A stretch of DNA of 64,000 bases, taken from the NCBI GenBank assembly GCA_965261695.1, contig OZ253474.1, positions 3,844,001 to 3,908,000 of the forward strand. Reading direction: 5' to 3'. The notes under the pieces were generated by a model. The model saw only the letters and a list, made by a program, of their open reading frames with translations, was not told the origin of the DNA and did not search any database. Shown in pieces: positions 25,023 to 34,480 of the stretch (its first letter is position 1; the number at the start of each line of letters is the position of its first letter). A program made the position numbers and the translations under genes. Origin of the DNA: Bin5 sp965261695 (GTDB lineage: Bacteria; Chloroflexota; Anaerolineae; Caldilineales; Caldilineaceae).

Positions 25023-25826
25023 ATGACAGATCGTGTAAAGGGGAAAGTTGCGCTAGTCACCGGGGCCGGCTCGGTCGGTCCCGGTTGGGGAAACGGGAAA
25101 GCCGCGGCCGTGCTCTATGCGCGTGAAGGCGCCAGCGTGTTTCTCGTCGACTGCAACCTGGAGGCCGCCAAAGAGACGCAGGCGATCATCGACCAGGAAG
25201 GGGGAGACTGCAAGGCTTTCGAGGCCGACGTCAGCCGCGCCGAGGCAGTTCAGGAGATGGCGGCGGCGTGCATCGAGACTTACGGCAGGGTCGACATCCT
25301 ACACAACAACGTCGGGATCATCGAAGTGGGCGGGCCGGTCGAAATCAGCGAGGAAAATTGGGACCGGCTGATGGCTGTCAACGTGAAGGGCATGTTTCTG
25401 ACCTGCAAGCACTGCATCCCGCACATGGAGGAGCAGGGCGGCGGCGCGATCGTCAACATTTCGTCGATCGCCGCCATTCGCTACACCGGCTATCCGAGTG
25501 TCTCCTACAACGCCTCCAAGGGCGCCATCAACCAGTTGACGCAGAATATCGCGTTGCAGTACGCACGCAAGGGCATCCGCGCAAACTGCGTCTTGCCGGG
25601 TCTGATGGACACGCCCTTTATCCGCGAAGGTCTGGAGAGCGCCTATTCGGATGAGGGCGTCGAGGAGATGATCAGACAGCGGGACAAGCTGTGCCCGACG
25701 GGAAAGATGGGGGATGCCTGGGATGTGGCGTATGCAGCGCTGTTTCTGGCGTCGGATGAGGCCAAATACATTAACGGCGTCAATCTGGTCGTAGACGGCG
25801 GCCTGACCTGCGGCTTCGCGCCGTAA
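25023..25826 (+). CDS. short-chain dehydrogenase/reductase
   Basis: 267-residue SDR oxidoreductase. The dinucleotide motif is VALVTGAGSVGPGWGNGKA, with a few extra residues inside the usual TGxxxGxG. NNVG follows a strand (ILHNNVGIIEVGGP). The catalytic Ser-Tyr-Lys set is NISSIAAIRYTG and YNASKGAI. The end NGVNLVVDGGLTCGF is typical. FLVDCN after the first fold suggests NAD(H) rather than NADP(H). It is one of three consecutive oxidation/cleavage genes (SDR, zinc dehydrogenase, BKACE); a sugar or 3-hydroxyacid substrate is plausible. Confidence 0.9.
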   Translation: MTDRVKGKVALVTGAGSVGPGWGNGKAAAVLYAREGASVFLVDCNLEAAKETQAIIDQEGGDCKAFEADVSRAEAVQEMAAACIETYGRVDILHNNVGIIEVGGPVEISEENWDRLMAVNVKGMFLTCKHCIPHMEEQGGGAIVNISSIAAIRYTGYPSVSYNASKGAINQLTQNIALQYARKGIRANCVLPGLMDTPFIREGLESAYSDEGVEEMIRQRDKLCPTGKMGDAWDVAYAALFLASDEAKYINGVNLVVDGGLTCGFAP

Positions 25827-25883
25827 TCGCGCAACGTGATGCGAGGCAGGACGGCTTGAAAGAGTGCGTCAGGAGGGTCTATT

Positions 25884-26972
25884 TTGGCGAGTAAAGCTTA
25901 CGCCGCGGTCGTCGTGGCCACGCGCACGATGGAGATTCAGGCCTTCGATCTGCCGGTCATCGGCGAGGACGACGGGCTGCTGCGGGTTGAGCTATGCGGC
26001 GTCTGCGGCAGCGACCCGCGCATCTACAGTTGGACGGATCCCAAGCAGTTTCCGCTCATTATGGGGCATGAGCTTGTCGGTCACATTGAGCAACTTGGGA
26101 GCCGGGCCGCGGCGCGCTGGGGCGTACAGGTCGGCGATCGGGTCATCGTTGAGCATCTGTTCGGCTGCGGCCACTGCCGCTGGTGTCTGCTGGGTGAGTA
26201 CCGATTCTGCGCGCAGCATCAGGGCTACGGCGGGCCGACACCCTCCAGCGTGCCGCCGCACCTCTGGGGCGCGTACAGCCAGTACATGTATCTCGCGCCC
26301 AACTCGCGCGTGCATCGCATCTCTGAGGATGTGCCGGCCGAGGCGGCGGCAATGACATGCGCCAACATCGGCAACGGCCTGCGCTGGGTACGCACATTGG
26401 GCGGCGCGACCATCGGCGATACGGTTGTCGTGATCGGGCCGGGCGGTCAGGGCCTGGCTGCGATCCTGGCGGCGCATGAGGCTGGCGCGTCGCGCATCAT
26501 CGCGATCGGCCTGACCCAGGATGAACACCGCTTCGAGTTGGCCGGGCAGTTCGGCGCAACGCACACCATCAATCTTGATCAGGACGATCCGGTCGCGGCG
26601 GTTCATGCGCTCACCGACGGTGAACTGGCTGACCTGGTCGTGGACGTGACCGGCGCGACGGCTTCGTTCCCGCTGGCGCTCGACTTGGCGCGTCCGATGG
26701 GCACGGTAATCGTCGGCTCGAACACCGGCGCGGAGGAGGCAACCATCGTTCCCAGCATCATTCCGATCAAAGAGCTTCGTGTGCAGGGCGTGAACACGCA
26801 CGATACGGCGGCGGTGCGATCCGCCATCAAAATTGTTGAGTCACGCCGCTACCCGATCGAGAAGATGGTAACCCATCGTTTTTCGCTGGCGGAGGCTGAC
26901 GTGGCTGTGCGGGCGGCCGGCGGCGAAATCGAGCTGGACGGGTTCATCAAGGGCGTAATTGTTCCGAGCTAA
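25884..26972 (+). CDS. zinc-dependent alcohol/sorbitol dehydrogenase
   Basis: 362-residue medium-chain dehydrogenase. TTG 25884 has AGGAGGG at 25871-25877 with ideal spacing. The catalytic zinc region is ELCGVCGSDPRIYSW followed by GHELVGHIE. Structural zinc cysteines cluster in GCGHCRWCLLGEYRFC. The cofactor fold is VVVIGPGGQGLAAILAAHEAG. Related enzymes oxidise sugar alcohols, threonine or similar secondary alcohols with NAD. It is placed 57 bp after the SDR and 20 bp before BKACE, so it probably shares their message. Confidence 0.9.
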   Translation: MASKAYAAVVVATRTMEIQAFDLPVIGEDDGLLRVELCGVCGSDPRIYSWTDPKQFPLIMGHELVGHIEQLGSRAAARWGVQVGDRVIVEHLFGCGHCRWCLLGEYRFCAQHQGYGGPTPSSVPPHLWGAYSQYMYLAPNSRVHRISEDVPAEAAAMTCANIGNGLRWVRTLGGATIGDTVVVIGPGGQGLAAILAAHEAGASRIIAIGLTQDEHRFELAGQFGATHTINLDQDDPVAAVHALTDGELADLVVDVTGATASFPLALDLARPMGTVIVGSNTGAEEATIVPSIIPIKELRVQGVNTHDTAAVRSAIKIVESRRYPIEKMVTHRFSLAEADVAVRAAGGEIELDGFIKGVIVPS

Positions 26973-26992
26973 AGTCAAGGCGGTCAGGAATC

Positions 26993-27940
26993 ATGGACAT
27001 TACCTGGGATTACACGAACCAACGCGAGTACGTCAGACATATCAATGAGGGCATGCCGCCGGTGATCATCAGCGCGGTGGTGACGGGCGGCCATCAGCGC
27101 AGCGAGAATCCGGCGGTGCCGGTGACGGCCGAGGAGCAGGCGGAGGCGGCCGCAGCCGTTTTCGCGGCCGGCGCGACGATCATTCACATCCACGCCCGCC
27201 AGGCGGATGACCCGACGCAGGCATCGCACGAGGCGGACCGCTATCGTGAGATCAATGACCTGATGCGTTCGAAAGCGCCGCAGATTCTGGTGGACAACTC
27301 GCAGGGGTTTGCCGACCTGACGACGGCGGGCAGCGATTTTGCTGGCTCGGCGCACCTTTACAAATCAGCCCCGATCGAGGCCGGCCCGGACATCATGGCC
27401 TTCAACCCCGGGCCAATGACCTTTCGCGGCGGCGCCGACTACACGGGCGGCGGCGGTGGGCCTAGCATGGTCACTTTGGCCTCCTTTGACAGTTCCGAGC
27501 GCACCGCGCACCGTCTGCGCGAGCGGGGGATAAAGCCGCAGGTATTCCTCTACCATCCGGGCCATCTCGACATTCTGGACTATCTGATCCAACGCGACGC
27601 GCTGGACAAGCCCTACTTCTTGCAACTGGTATTCGGGCAGCAGAGCGGCATCAACACCAGTATGGACAGCTTCCTCTACATGGTTCGCAACCTGCCGGAG
27701 GATTCGATCTTCCAGACGTGCGCGCTGGGCCTGGAGGAGCTGCATCTGAATGTGATGTCGATGCTGCTGGGCGGTCACGTGCGCACGGGTCTGGAGGACT
27801 GCATCCACTACCAACGCGGCGAACTGGCGCAGAGCAACGCGCAGATGGTGACGCGGATTGCACGCATCGCCAACGACTTGGGACGGGGGGTCGCCACGAT
27901 CGAAGAGACGCGCCGGATGTTGGGCGTGGATAGGGGATAG
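26993..27940 (+). CDS. beta-keto acid cleavage enzyme (BKACE, DUF849 family)
   Basis: 315-residue TIM-barrel of the BKACE family. These zinc enzymes condense a beta-keto acid with acetyl-CoA and release acetoacetate plus a new acyl-CoA; the founding member acts in lysine fermentation. Zinc ligands fit IIHIHARQ (two His). PPVIISAVVTGGHQRSENPAVPVT is the family-like first strand, and GLEELHLNVMSMLLGGHVRTGLED is the conserved late segment. In context it would cleave a keto-acid made by the two upstream dehydrogenases. Which beta-keto acid cannot be read from sequence. Confidence 0.88.
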   Translation: MDITWDYTNQREYVRHINEGMPPVIISAVVTGGHQRSENPAVPVTAEEQAEAAAAVFAAGATIIHIHARQADDPTQASHEADRYREINDLMRSKAPQILVDNSQGFADLTTAGSDFAGSAHLYKSAPIEAGPDIMAFNPGPMTFRGGADYTGGGGGPSMVTLASFDSSERTAHRLRERGIKPQVFLYHPGHLDILDYLIQRDALDKPYFLQLVFGQQSGINTSMDSFLYMVRNLPEDSIFQTCALGLEELHLNVMSMLLGGHVRTGLEDCIHYQRGELAQSNAQMVTRIARIANDLGRGVATIEETRRMLGVDRG

Positions 27941-28022
27941 GAACTTCAATCATTGGCCGCGATTACCGCTCTGTTACAGCCCGTAAACTTCCTTTTCTGA
28001 ATTATCATTATTGAGAGAGAAG

Positions 28023-29174
28023 ATGCCAAGCGCAGATATTGTGGTTGTGGGGCTGGGCGCGATGGGAAGCGCGGCCCTCTATCATCTAGCGCGGCGCGGC
28101 GCGGATGCAATCGGGATCGAACAGCATCGGATTGGCCATGCTCTGGGCAGCTCGCACGGCCATTCGCGGGCATTCCGCACCTTCTATCATGATCCGCTCT
28201 ATGTGGAGATGGCGGAAGCGGCGCTGCCACTGTGGCAGGAGTTGGAGACGCTCTCCAGCGAGAAGCTGCTGACGCTGACCGGCTTTCTTCAATTCGCGCG
28301 GCGCGGCAGCGCGAGTTTAGAGCGGAAGATCGGCGTGATGGAGGCGTTGAAGCGGCCCCACGAACGGCTGACCGCCGCAGACGTCGCGACCCGCTTCCCT
28401 GCGCTGCGTCTGCCCGAAGAGAGCGTCGCCTGCTACGCGCCGCTGGGAGGATTTCTGGACGCGGGCCGCTGCGTTCAGACGCATCTGGCACAGGCGCAGC
28501 AATTTGGGGCGACCATTCACGAGCAGATACGCGTCGACCGCGTCGACCTGAGCCAGGAGCAGCCCGTGCTTGAGACATCGGCCGGCCGCTATCGCTGCGC
28601 GCGGCTGATCATCACGCCGGGGCCGTGGGCTGCCGAATTCCTGGAGGAACTTGCGCTGCCGCTGCAGGTGACGCGCCAGCAGAAGTTTTATTTCCAGCCG
28701 GAACACAGCGATGCCTATCAGCCTGACCGCCTGCCCGTTTACGGGGATATGGACACGCAGTTCTACGGCTTCCCGGACTACGGCCCGGGCATGAAAGTCG
28801 CCGACGACGGCCTTGGCGAAACGACCTCTCCCCACGATGTCGACCGGGCCTTGGACTTGGACAAGCGGGACCAGTTGAGACAATGGCTCGGGACGATCAT
28901 GCCCGACGGCGGATTCTCCTATGTCGCGGGCGCCACCTGCATGTACACGATGACGCCGGACCGGGACTTTCTCATCGGCCCGCACCCGCAGAACCCGAAT
29001 GTTCTGGTTGGAGCCGGATTCTCCGGGCACGGCTTCAAGTTTTCGACCCTGGTCGGCAAAATCCTGGCTGAACTGGCCGCGGACGGCACAACGGATAGCC
29101 CGATCGAGCGGTTTCGGCTGGACCGGTTCGACGGCGCGAGCGGGCAGCGATCAGGAGACGCCGCTGATCACTGA
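28023..29174 (+). CDS. SolA/monomeric sarcosine oxidase-type flavoenzyme
   Basis: 383-residue FAD amino-acid oxidase of the N-methyltryptophan/monomeric sarcosine oxidase group. ATG 28023 follows GAGAGAGAAG. The FAD fold is IVVVGLGAMGSAALYHLARRG; SSHGHSRAFRTFYHDP is the family signature after it. ATCMYTMTPDRDFLIG near 304-319 contains Cys306 at the position used for covalent FAD attachment. Typical members oxidise N-methyl amino acids with oxygen to give formaldehyde, peroxide and the amine. Its presence four genes after PanB, a one-carbon enzyme, is suggestive. Other secondary amines are possible substrates. Confidence 0.9.
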   Translation: MPSADIVVVGLGAMGSAALYHLARRGADAIGIEQHRIGHALGSSHGHSRAFRTFYHDPLYVEMAEAALPLWQELETLSSEKLLTLTGFLQFARRGSASLERKIGVMEALKRPHERLTAADVATRFPALRLPEESVACYAPLGGFLDAGRCVQTHLAQAQQFGATIHEQIRVDRVDLSQEQPVLETSAGRYRCARLIITPGPWAAEFLEELALPLQVTRQQKFYFQPEHSDAYQPDRLPVYGDMDTQFYGFPDYGPGMKVADDGLGETTSPHDVDRALDLDKRDQLRQWLGTIMPDGGFSYVAGATCMYTMTPDRDFLIGPHPQNPNVLVGAGFSGHGFKFSTLVGKILAELAADGTTDSPIERFRLDRFDGASGQRSGDAADH

Positions 29175-29236
29175 AGCGCGGATGCAATAGCGCTGTTCAC
29201 CAGGAGCGGTATCGAAGATTTGGCAAAGGAGCAAAA

Positions 29237-30262
29237 ATGAGCGAATCATCCGCAGAAACCGTCCAGCAGTTCTACCAGGACGCCGTGGTGATCGACAGCC
29301 TGAACGTGAGCAACTGGGACAGTCCCGCCGTCATCGAGAGCCTGCACGCCGGCGGCATCACGGCCTTCAACGCCACGGCCGCCGTATTGGAAAACTATGC
29401 GCAGACGCTGGACAATATCGCCGCCTGGCTGCACCGCATCAGGAAATACGAAGATATTCTCATGCAGGTGAAGCGCGTGGAGGATATTCTGCAAGCCAAG
29501 CGGGAGAACAAGGTCGGCGTCATCCTGGGCTTCCAGAACGCCACGCCGATTGAGAACGATCTCGATCGCCTGGCCTTGTTTCATGCGCTGGGCGTGCGCG
29601 TCATCCAGTTGACCTACAACGAGCGCAATCTGCTGGGGAACGGCTGTTTCGAACGCCGCGACGACGGCCTGAGCAACTTCGGCGTCGACGCGATCGAGGA
29701 GATGAACCGTCTAGGGATTCTGATCGACCTCTCGCACGTGGGCGAACGCACGACAATTGAGGCGATCGAGGCGTCGGAGAAACCGGTGGCGATCACCCAT
29801 GCGAACGCCAAGTCCTATTTCGACACGTTTCGCAACAAGACGGACGGGGCGTTGACGCGCACGGCGGAGAAGGGGGGCGTGATCGGCGCGACGTCGATTA
29901 CGACCTTTCTGCGCAAGGGGCCCGAATCCACGCTGGAGGACTTTGTGGACGCCATCGATGACTTGGTGGCGAGGGTCGGCATCGACCACGTGGGTGTGGG
30001 GAACGACTTTACCCAGGACCAGCCGGATGCCTTCTGGAAGTATATTCTGTCGCAGCAGGGAACGAAATACCCAGGTAAGTTCGTCGTTGACCCGGCCATA
30101 GACTACCGCAAAGTCCAACTCTATCCACCGGGGCTGGAAACGCCCGCCGACATGCCGAATCTGGCCGCGGCTTTGCTGGAACGGGGCTACAGCGCGGGCG
30201 ACGCGGCCAAAGTTCTGGGCGGCAACTGGCTGCGGTTGTTCGGTGATGTCTGGGAATCCTGA
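29237..30262 (+). CDS. M19 (renal dipeptidase) family protein with altered metal site
   Basis: 341-residue TIM-barrel of the membrane dipeptidase family M19. AAAGGAG precedes ATG 29237. Conserved features are IDLSHVG and AITHANA (two His) and VGNDF (Asp). The usual first ligand motif DGHND is VIDSLNVSN here, and the bridging Glu region is GFQNATPIEN, with Gln where Glu is expected. So three of five classical zinc ligands look changed. It may be a divergent amidohydrolase or isomerase rather than a dipeptidase. It is the last gene of the plus-strand run and ends 21 bp from the convergent gene. Confidence 0.82.
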   Translation: MSESSAETVQQFYQDAVVIDSLNVSNWDSPAVIESLHAGGITAFNATAAVLENYAQTLDNIAAWLHRIRKYEDILMQVKRVEDILQAKRENKVGVILGFQNATPIENDLDRLALFHALGVRVIQLTYNERNLLGNGCFERRDDGLSNFGVDAIEEMNRLGILIDLSHVGERTTIEAIEASEKPVAITHANAKSYFDTFRNKTDGALTRTAEKGGVIGATSITTFLRKGPESTLEDFVDAIDDLVARVGIDHVGVGNDFTQDQPDAFWKYILSQQGTKYPGKFVVDPAIDYRKVQLYPPGLETPADMPNLAAALLERGYSAGDAAKVLGGNWLRLFGDVWES

Positions 30263-30283
30263 AAACAGTCGCAGCCGCGCGGC

Positions 30284-31381
30284 TCAGAGCGTATCGGGAA
30301 TTCTCGGCCTCAGCATCACGCGCCAGTACCAGCCGTCGACCTGGCAGAAGACCAGGTTGGGCTCGACCTCGTAAATGGTTGGATAGGCGGAGCCAATGCC
30401 TTCGCCGATGGTGGTTTCGACCCAATCGCGGCCGGTGCCATCCTCGCTGATGGCGAGTTTGATCACGCCGGCGCCCATACCGGATTCGCCGGGGCCCCCC
30501 GGCGAGCCGGCAGGGTAGCGCATGCCGTAACAGCAGAGCAGGCGGCCGTCGGCGATTTTAAGGAGGCAGGGGTCGAGGCCGCGTTCCAGGCCGGTGTAGA
30601 CCGGTCCTTCCCACGTTTTCCCATCATCGGAACTCCACGCGCTGTAAAGGGGCGTGTAGTTGCCGCTGCGCATGATGCAGAAGAGGTTGCCATTGTCGAG
30701 CAGGACGAAGCTCGGCTCGCCATAGCCTTCGCCGACGGCGTCATCGTCCTCGGTCGGGTAGGCGACGGTGGAGAGGTAGTCCCACGACTCGCCGGCGTCG
30801 GTCGAGCGCACGACGGCGGTCCTGAGCTTGTAGGGCTCGTCGGAGGGGAACTCTTCATTGTTGCGGCTGCCGACGGGCGCGACGCGGTCGGAGTGGAAGT
30901 TGCCTTCGATGGTGGCGAGCAGGGCGCCGTCGGGCATTTCGACGATGTTTCGCCAGGCGTAGATGCCGTACCATTCGTGGCGCTTGCGTTTGCGGCGGGG
31001 GCCGTCGGGGACGCGGAAAACGGCGGTTATCTCTTCGATTGTCTCGAGATCATCGGTGGAGCGCCACAACGGCCCGTGATAGAGGCCGAGCGATTCATAT
31101 TGGACGTCCTGGCCGAGGGCAAGAAAGAGGCCGGGGCGGCATAGAAGGGCGACGAAAAGGTCTTCCTCGCCGATGCCTTGTGGATTGTTCGGCCGCAGTA
31201 TGCGCTGCCAGCGGTCATCGTCGTGATTGATGATGGTGCGGCCGCCGTCGATCGACTTCAAGTTTCCGCGGAAATAGATTGTGCCGTCGGGGCCCTGGAC
31301 GCAGCGGACCCAGACGAAGTCGCGGCCCTCGCCGAAGGTGCGTACCTCACCGACTTTGAGGACGAAGGGGCGTTGGGACAT
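30284..31381 (-). CDS. BNR/sialidase-like beta-propeller protein, copy B
   Basis: 365 residues, no signal peptide, so cytoplasmic. Asp-box motifs are SIDGGRTIINHDD, STDAGESWDYLS and SSDDGKTWEGP; RSTDDLETIEEI looks like a fourth blade. IVEMPDGALLATIEG and GLDPCLLKIADGRLLCCYGMRY are strongly conserved with copy A. The fold is that of exo-sialidases and related glycosidases; the Arg triad cannot be assigned safely. AGGAG precedes the ATG. It is the last gene of the minus-strand importer operon. Ungapped alignment with copy A by eye shows the C-terminal two thirds almost identical and the first third more divergent. Confidence 0.82.
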   Translation of the reverse strand: MSQRPFVLKVGEVRTFGEGRDFVWVRCVQGPDGTIYFRGNLKSIDGGRTIINHDDDRWQRILRPNNPQGIGEEDLFVALLCRPGLFLALGQDVQYESLGLYHGPLWRSTDDLETIEEITAVFRVPDGPRRKRKRHEWYGIYAWRNIVEMPDGALLATIEGNFHSDRVAPVGSRNNEEFPSDEPYKLRTAVVRSTDAGESWDYLSTVAYPTEDDDAVGEGYGEPSFVLLDNGNLFCIMRSGNYTPLYSAWSSDDGKTWEGPVYTGLERGLDPCLLKIADGRLLCCYGMRYPAGSPGGPGESGMGAGVIKLAISEDGTGRDWVETTIGEGIGSAYPTIYEVEPNLVFCQVDGWYWRVMLRPRIPDTL

Positions 31382-31471
31382 TGTTGGCTCCTATCTTTCG
31401 ATCGGTGTGCGCGTGAGCGCGGCCGCGCTCATTTCATGTCATTTTGATGGTGGCGGCTGACGCCGCCCGGC

Positions 31472-32569
31472 TCAGAGCGTATCGGGGATCCTCGGCCTGA
31501 GCATGACGCGCCAGTACCAGCCGTCCACCTGACAGAAGATCAGGTTTGGTTCGATCTCATAGATCGTAGGATAAGCAGAACCCAGCCCCTCGCCGATCGT
31601 TGTCTCCACCCAGTCCCTACCCGTGCCGTCCTCGCTGATGGCAAGTTTGAGCAGGCCGGCGCCTATGCCCGATTCACCGGGTCCGCCGGGCGAGCCGGCG
31701 GGGTAGCGCATACCGTAACAACAGAGCACGCGCCCATCGGCGAGCTTGAGAAGGCAGGGATCGAGGCCGCGCTCCAGACCGGTATATACTGGACCCTCCC
31801 ACGTCTGCCCGCCATCGGAACTCCAGGCGCTGTGGAGCGGCGTGTAGTTGCCGCTGCGCATGATGCAGAACAGCTGGCCGTCGTCAAGCTGGACAAAGCT
31901 TGGTTCAGCAAAGCCCTCACCCACGGCGTCATCGTCCTCGGTGGGATAGGCGACCGTGGAGAGGTAGTCCCAGGTCTCGCCGTCGTCCGTCGAACGTACG
32001 ACGGATGTTCTGAGCTTGAAGGGTTCGTCGGAATGGATCTCGTTTTTGTTGCGGCTCCCGATCGGAGTGACGCGGTCGCTGTCGAAGTTGCCTTCGATCG
32101 TTGCCAGCAGCGCGCCGTCCGGCATCTCGACGATGTTGCGCCAGGCATAGAGGCCGTACCACTCGCCCAGCTTGCGTTTACGCCTGGGGCCGTCGGGTAT
32201 GCGCAGAACGGAGGTTATCTCGTCGATTGTCTTGAGATCGTCGGTGGAACGCCACAGCTGCGCGTGGTAGACGCCGGGAGATTCATATTCAACGCTCTGG
32301 CTGAGGGCGACGAAGAGGCCGGACCGCCAGAAAATGGAGATGAGCCGGTGCTCTTCGCCGTAGTCGCGCGGCTGGTTCGGGCGCAATATCCGTTCCCAGC
32401 GGGCGTCGTCATGGTCAACGACTGTGCGGCCGCCATCAGTCGTTTTCTTGCCTTTGCATAGGAAGATCGTTCCGTCGGGGCTTTGGGCGCTGCGGACCCA
32501 GGCGAAATTCTGGCCTTCTCCGTATGAGTGTACCTGTCCGACCTTCAGCACGAAGGGATGTTCTGGCAT
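31472..32569 (-). CDS. BNR/sialidase-like beta-propeller protein, copy A
   Basis: 365 residues, the same length as copy B downstream, from tandem duplication. Asp boxes: TTDGGRTVVDHDD, STDDGETWDYLS, SSDGGQTWEGP. No signal peptide. GGAGA precedes the ATG. The C-terminal 15 residues (GWYWRVMLRPRIPDTL region) are identical in both copies. It begins 9 bp after the DppC-like permease stop, so it is part of the importer operon and probably acts on the imported compound. A glycosidase, lyase or epimerase role is open. Confidence 0.82.
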   Translation of the reverse strand: MPEHPFVLKVGQVHSYGEGQNFAWVRSAQSPDGTIFLCKGKKTTDGGRTVVDHDDARWERILRPNQPRDYGEEHRLISIFWRSGLFVALSQSVEYESPGVYHAQLWRSTDDLKTIDEITSVLRIPDGPRRKRKLGEWYGLYAWRNIVEMPDGALLATIEGNFDSDRVTPIGSRNKNEIHSDEPFKLRTSVVRSTDDGETWDYLSTVAYPTEDDDAVGEGFAEPSFVQLDDGQLFCIMRSGNYTPLHSAWSSDGGQTWEGPVYTGLERGLDPCLLKLADGRVLCCYGMRYPAGSPGGPGESGIGAGLLKLAISEDGTGRDWVETTIGEGLGSAYPTIYEIEPNLIFCQVDGWYWRVMLRPRIPDTL

Positions 32570-32578
32570 TGTTTTCTC

Positions 32579-33463
32579 CTACCTTTCGATCAGTGCGCGC
32601 GGGTCCAGCGCATCGCGCAAGGCGTCGCCAATGAAGTTGATACATAGCACAGTCAACGTGATCAAGAATCCGGCCGGCAGCCACATCCAGGGCCTTTTTT
32701 CCAGGTTGTCAAGCGAGCGCACCGCGCCGACTACGTTGCCCCAGCTGGCGGTCGGCTCCTGTACGCCCAGCCCCAGGAAACTGAGCGAGGTTTCGGTCAG
32801 GATGGCGCCCGGCAGGCTGAACGCCAGTTGAACGATGAGATACGGGACCACGTTGGGGAGAACATGACGCAGGACGATCTGTCTCGTCGACACACCGATG
32901 CTGCGCGCTGCTATCACGAAATCCTCCTCGCGCAGCGAAAGGATCTGGCCGCGCACGAATCGGTATATTTCCCCCCAGCCCAGCAGGCCAAGGACGATCA
33001 TTGTGACAACGATGTTGGGGTCGCCTGTGAGCGCGGCAATGCTGATAACGATGATCAGAGCGGGCATGGCATTGACGATTTCCATCGTGCGTTGCAGGAT
33101 CACGTCAACTGTGCCGCCGGCGTACCCGGAGATGGCGCCCGCCAGAATGCCGATGGTGAACAGGATGCCGGTGATGACGAGTGATACGGACAGCGAGACG
33201 CGGCCGCCGTAAAGCACGCGCGCCCAGACATCGCGTCCGACTCTGTCTGTCCCCAGCAAGTAGGTCGAGCTGGGGGAAGCATAACGACTCATCACGTCAA
33301 GATGGGTCGGGCCGCGCGGGGCAAGCAGCGGCGCGGCGATGACCAACAGAAGAATAGCGGCGAGAACGACCGTACTCACAATCGCCAGGCGATGACGGCG
33401 AAAGCGGGCCCAAGCGCGCGTACCAAGTGTTTCTGTTGACTCTTCAATTCGCAAAGTTGCCAA
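32579..33463 (-). CDS. peptide/nickel-type ABC transporter permease (DppC-like)
   Basis: 294-residue inner-membrane permease. An N-terminal hydrophilic segment (RAWARFRRHRLAIVSTVVLAAILLLVI) precedes the first helix. The extracytoplasmic RYASPSSTYLLGTDRVGRDVWARVLYG motif and the EAA-type loop near RSIGVSTRQIVLRHVLPNVVPYLIV are characteristic of the DppC/OppC class. The C-terminus LCINFIGDALRDALDPR is also typical. The start lies 2 bp after the DppB-like stop. The operon has no ATPase genes. Confidence 0.9.
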   Translation of the reverse strand: MATLRIEESTETLGTRAWARFRRHRLAIVSTVVLAAILLLVIAAPLLAPRGPTHLDVMSRYASPSSTYLLGTDRVGRDVWARVLYGGRVSLSVSLVITGILFTIGILAGAISGYAGGTVDVILQRTMEIVNAMPALIIVISIAALTGDPNIVVTMIVLGLLGWGEIYRFVRGQILSLREEDFVIAARSIGVSTRQIVLRHVLPNVVPYLIVQLAFSLPGAILTETSLSFLGLGVQEPTASWGNVVGAVRSLDNLEKRPWMWLPAGFLITLTVLCINFIGDALRDALDPRALIER

Positions 33464-33465
33464 AT

Positions 33466-34458
33466 CTATCTTTCCAGGCGCACGCGCGGATCGACGATGG
33501 TGTAGACCACGTCGGTCAGCAGGATTATGACGACGCTCAGGAGGGAGCTGATCATAACCAGTCCCATAATCACCGGATAGTCGCGCTCTCTCACAACGCG
33601 AATAAACAGAAGGCCCAGCCCGGGCCAGGAGAAGACGGTCTCAACGATGATCGAGCCGCCGAACAGCCACATGATCATCCCGCCCACCAGCGTCGTTACC
33701 GGCATGAGACAGTTGCGCAGGGCGTGCTTCAGCATGACGAAGTTTTCAGACAACCCCTTGGCACGGGCCGTTCTGATATAGTCTTCGCCCATCACTTCCA
33801 GCATGGCGGTGCGCGTGATGCGCATGATGTAGGGCAGGCCGCCGAAACTGAGCGTCGCCGCCGGCAGGATCAGATGGCGCAGACGGTCCCAAAAGGAGAA
33901 GGGCATGCCCACGGTCTCATAGCCGCCGGTCGGGAGCCAGCCCAGCACGAGGGCGAAGATGTAGATCAGCAGCATGGCCAGGAAGAAGCCGGGCATGCTG
34001 ACGTAGAAAAAGGAAAAGAAGGCCGCGGTATAGTCGAACAGCGAGTATTTTCTGGCGGCCTGGAGCACGCCCAATGCGACCCCAAGAAAGGTGCTCAGCG
34101 CAATGCTGAGGATGTTCAACTGCACTGACGGCCAGGTATAGTCGCCGATGATTTCGGCGACGGGTATTTTGGAAATCATGGAACGGCCCAGATTGCCGCG
34201 CGCCAGTTCGCCCATCCAGAGGACGTAGCGTTCATACCACGGGCGATTAAGGCCGCGGATTTCACGCTGCGTTTCGATCATCTTATCAAGCTTCTCCATG
34301 GTCATGCGCTGCCCGGCGCCGGACGTACCCAAGATCGGATTCATCATCAGGGTGACAGGGTCGCCGGGAGCGAAGCTATAGAGAGCAAAGTTGAGCAGGC
34401 TGATGACAAACAGGACCGGGATCATCAGCATCATGCGCTTGATGAAGTACCTGGTCAC
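33466..34458 (-). CDS. peptide/nickel-type ABC transporter permease (DppB-like)
   Basis: 330 residues. GTG 34458 (VTRYFIKRMMLMIPVL) is chosen because family similarity starts there and GAAAGG lies upstream; a longer frame to 34512 runs into a strong hairpin. First helix MIPVLFVISLLNFALYSFAPGDPV is diagnostic. The EAA loop region reads RTARAKGLSENFVMLKHALRNCLMP. It pairs with the DppC-like protein as the channel. It is separated from the binding-protein gene by two hairpins. Confidence 0.9.
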   Translation of the reverse strand: MTRYFIKRMMLMIPVLFVISLLNFALYSFAPGDPVTLMMNPILGTSGAGQRMTMEKLDKMIETQREIRGLNRPWYERYVLWMGELARGNLGRSMISKIPVAEIIGDYTWPSVQLNILSIALSTFLGVALGVLQAARKYSLFDYTAAFFSFFYVSMPGFFLAMLLIYIFALVLGWLPTGGYETVGMPFSFWDRLRHLILPAATLSFGGLPYIMRITRTAMLEVMGEDYIRTARAKGLSENFVMLKHALRNCLMPVTTLVGGMIMWLFGGSIIVETVFSWPGLGLLFIRVVRERDYPVIMGLVMISSLLSVVIILLTDVVYTIVDPRVRLER

Positions 34459-34480
34459 GACGCACGCCTTTCGCACATGG

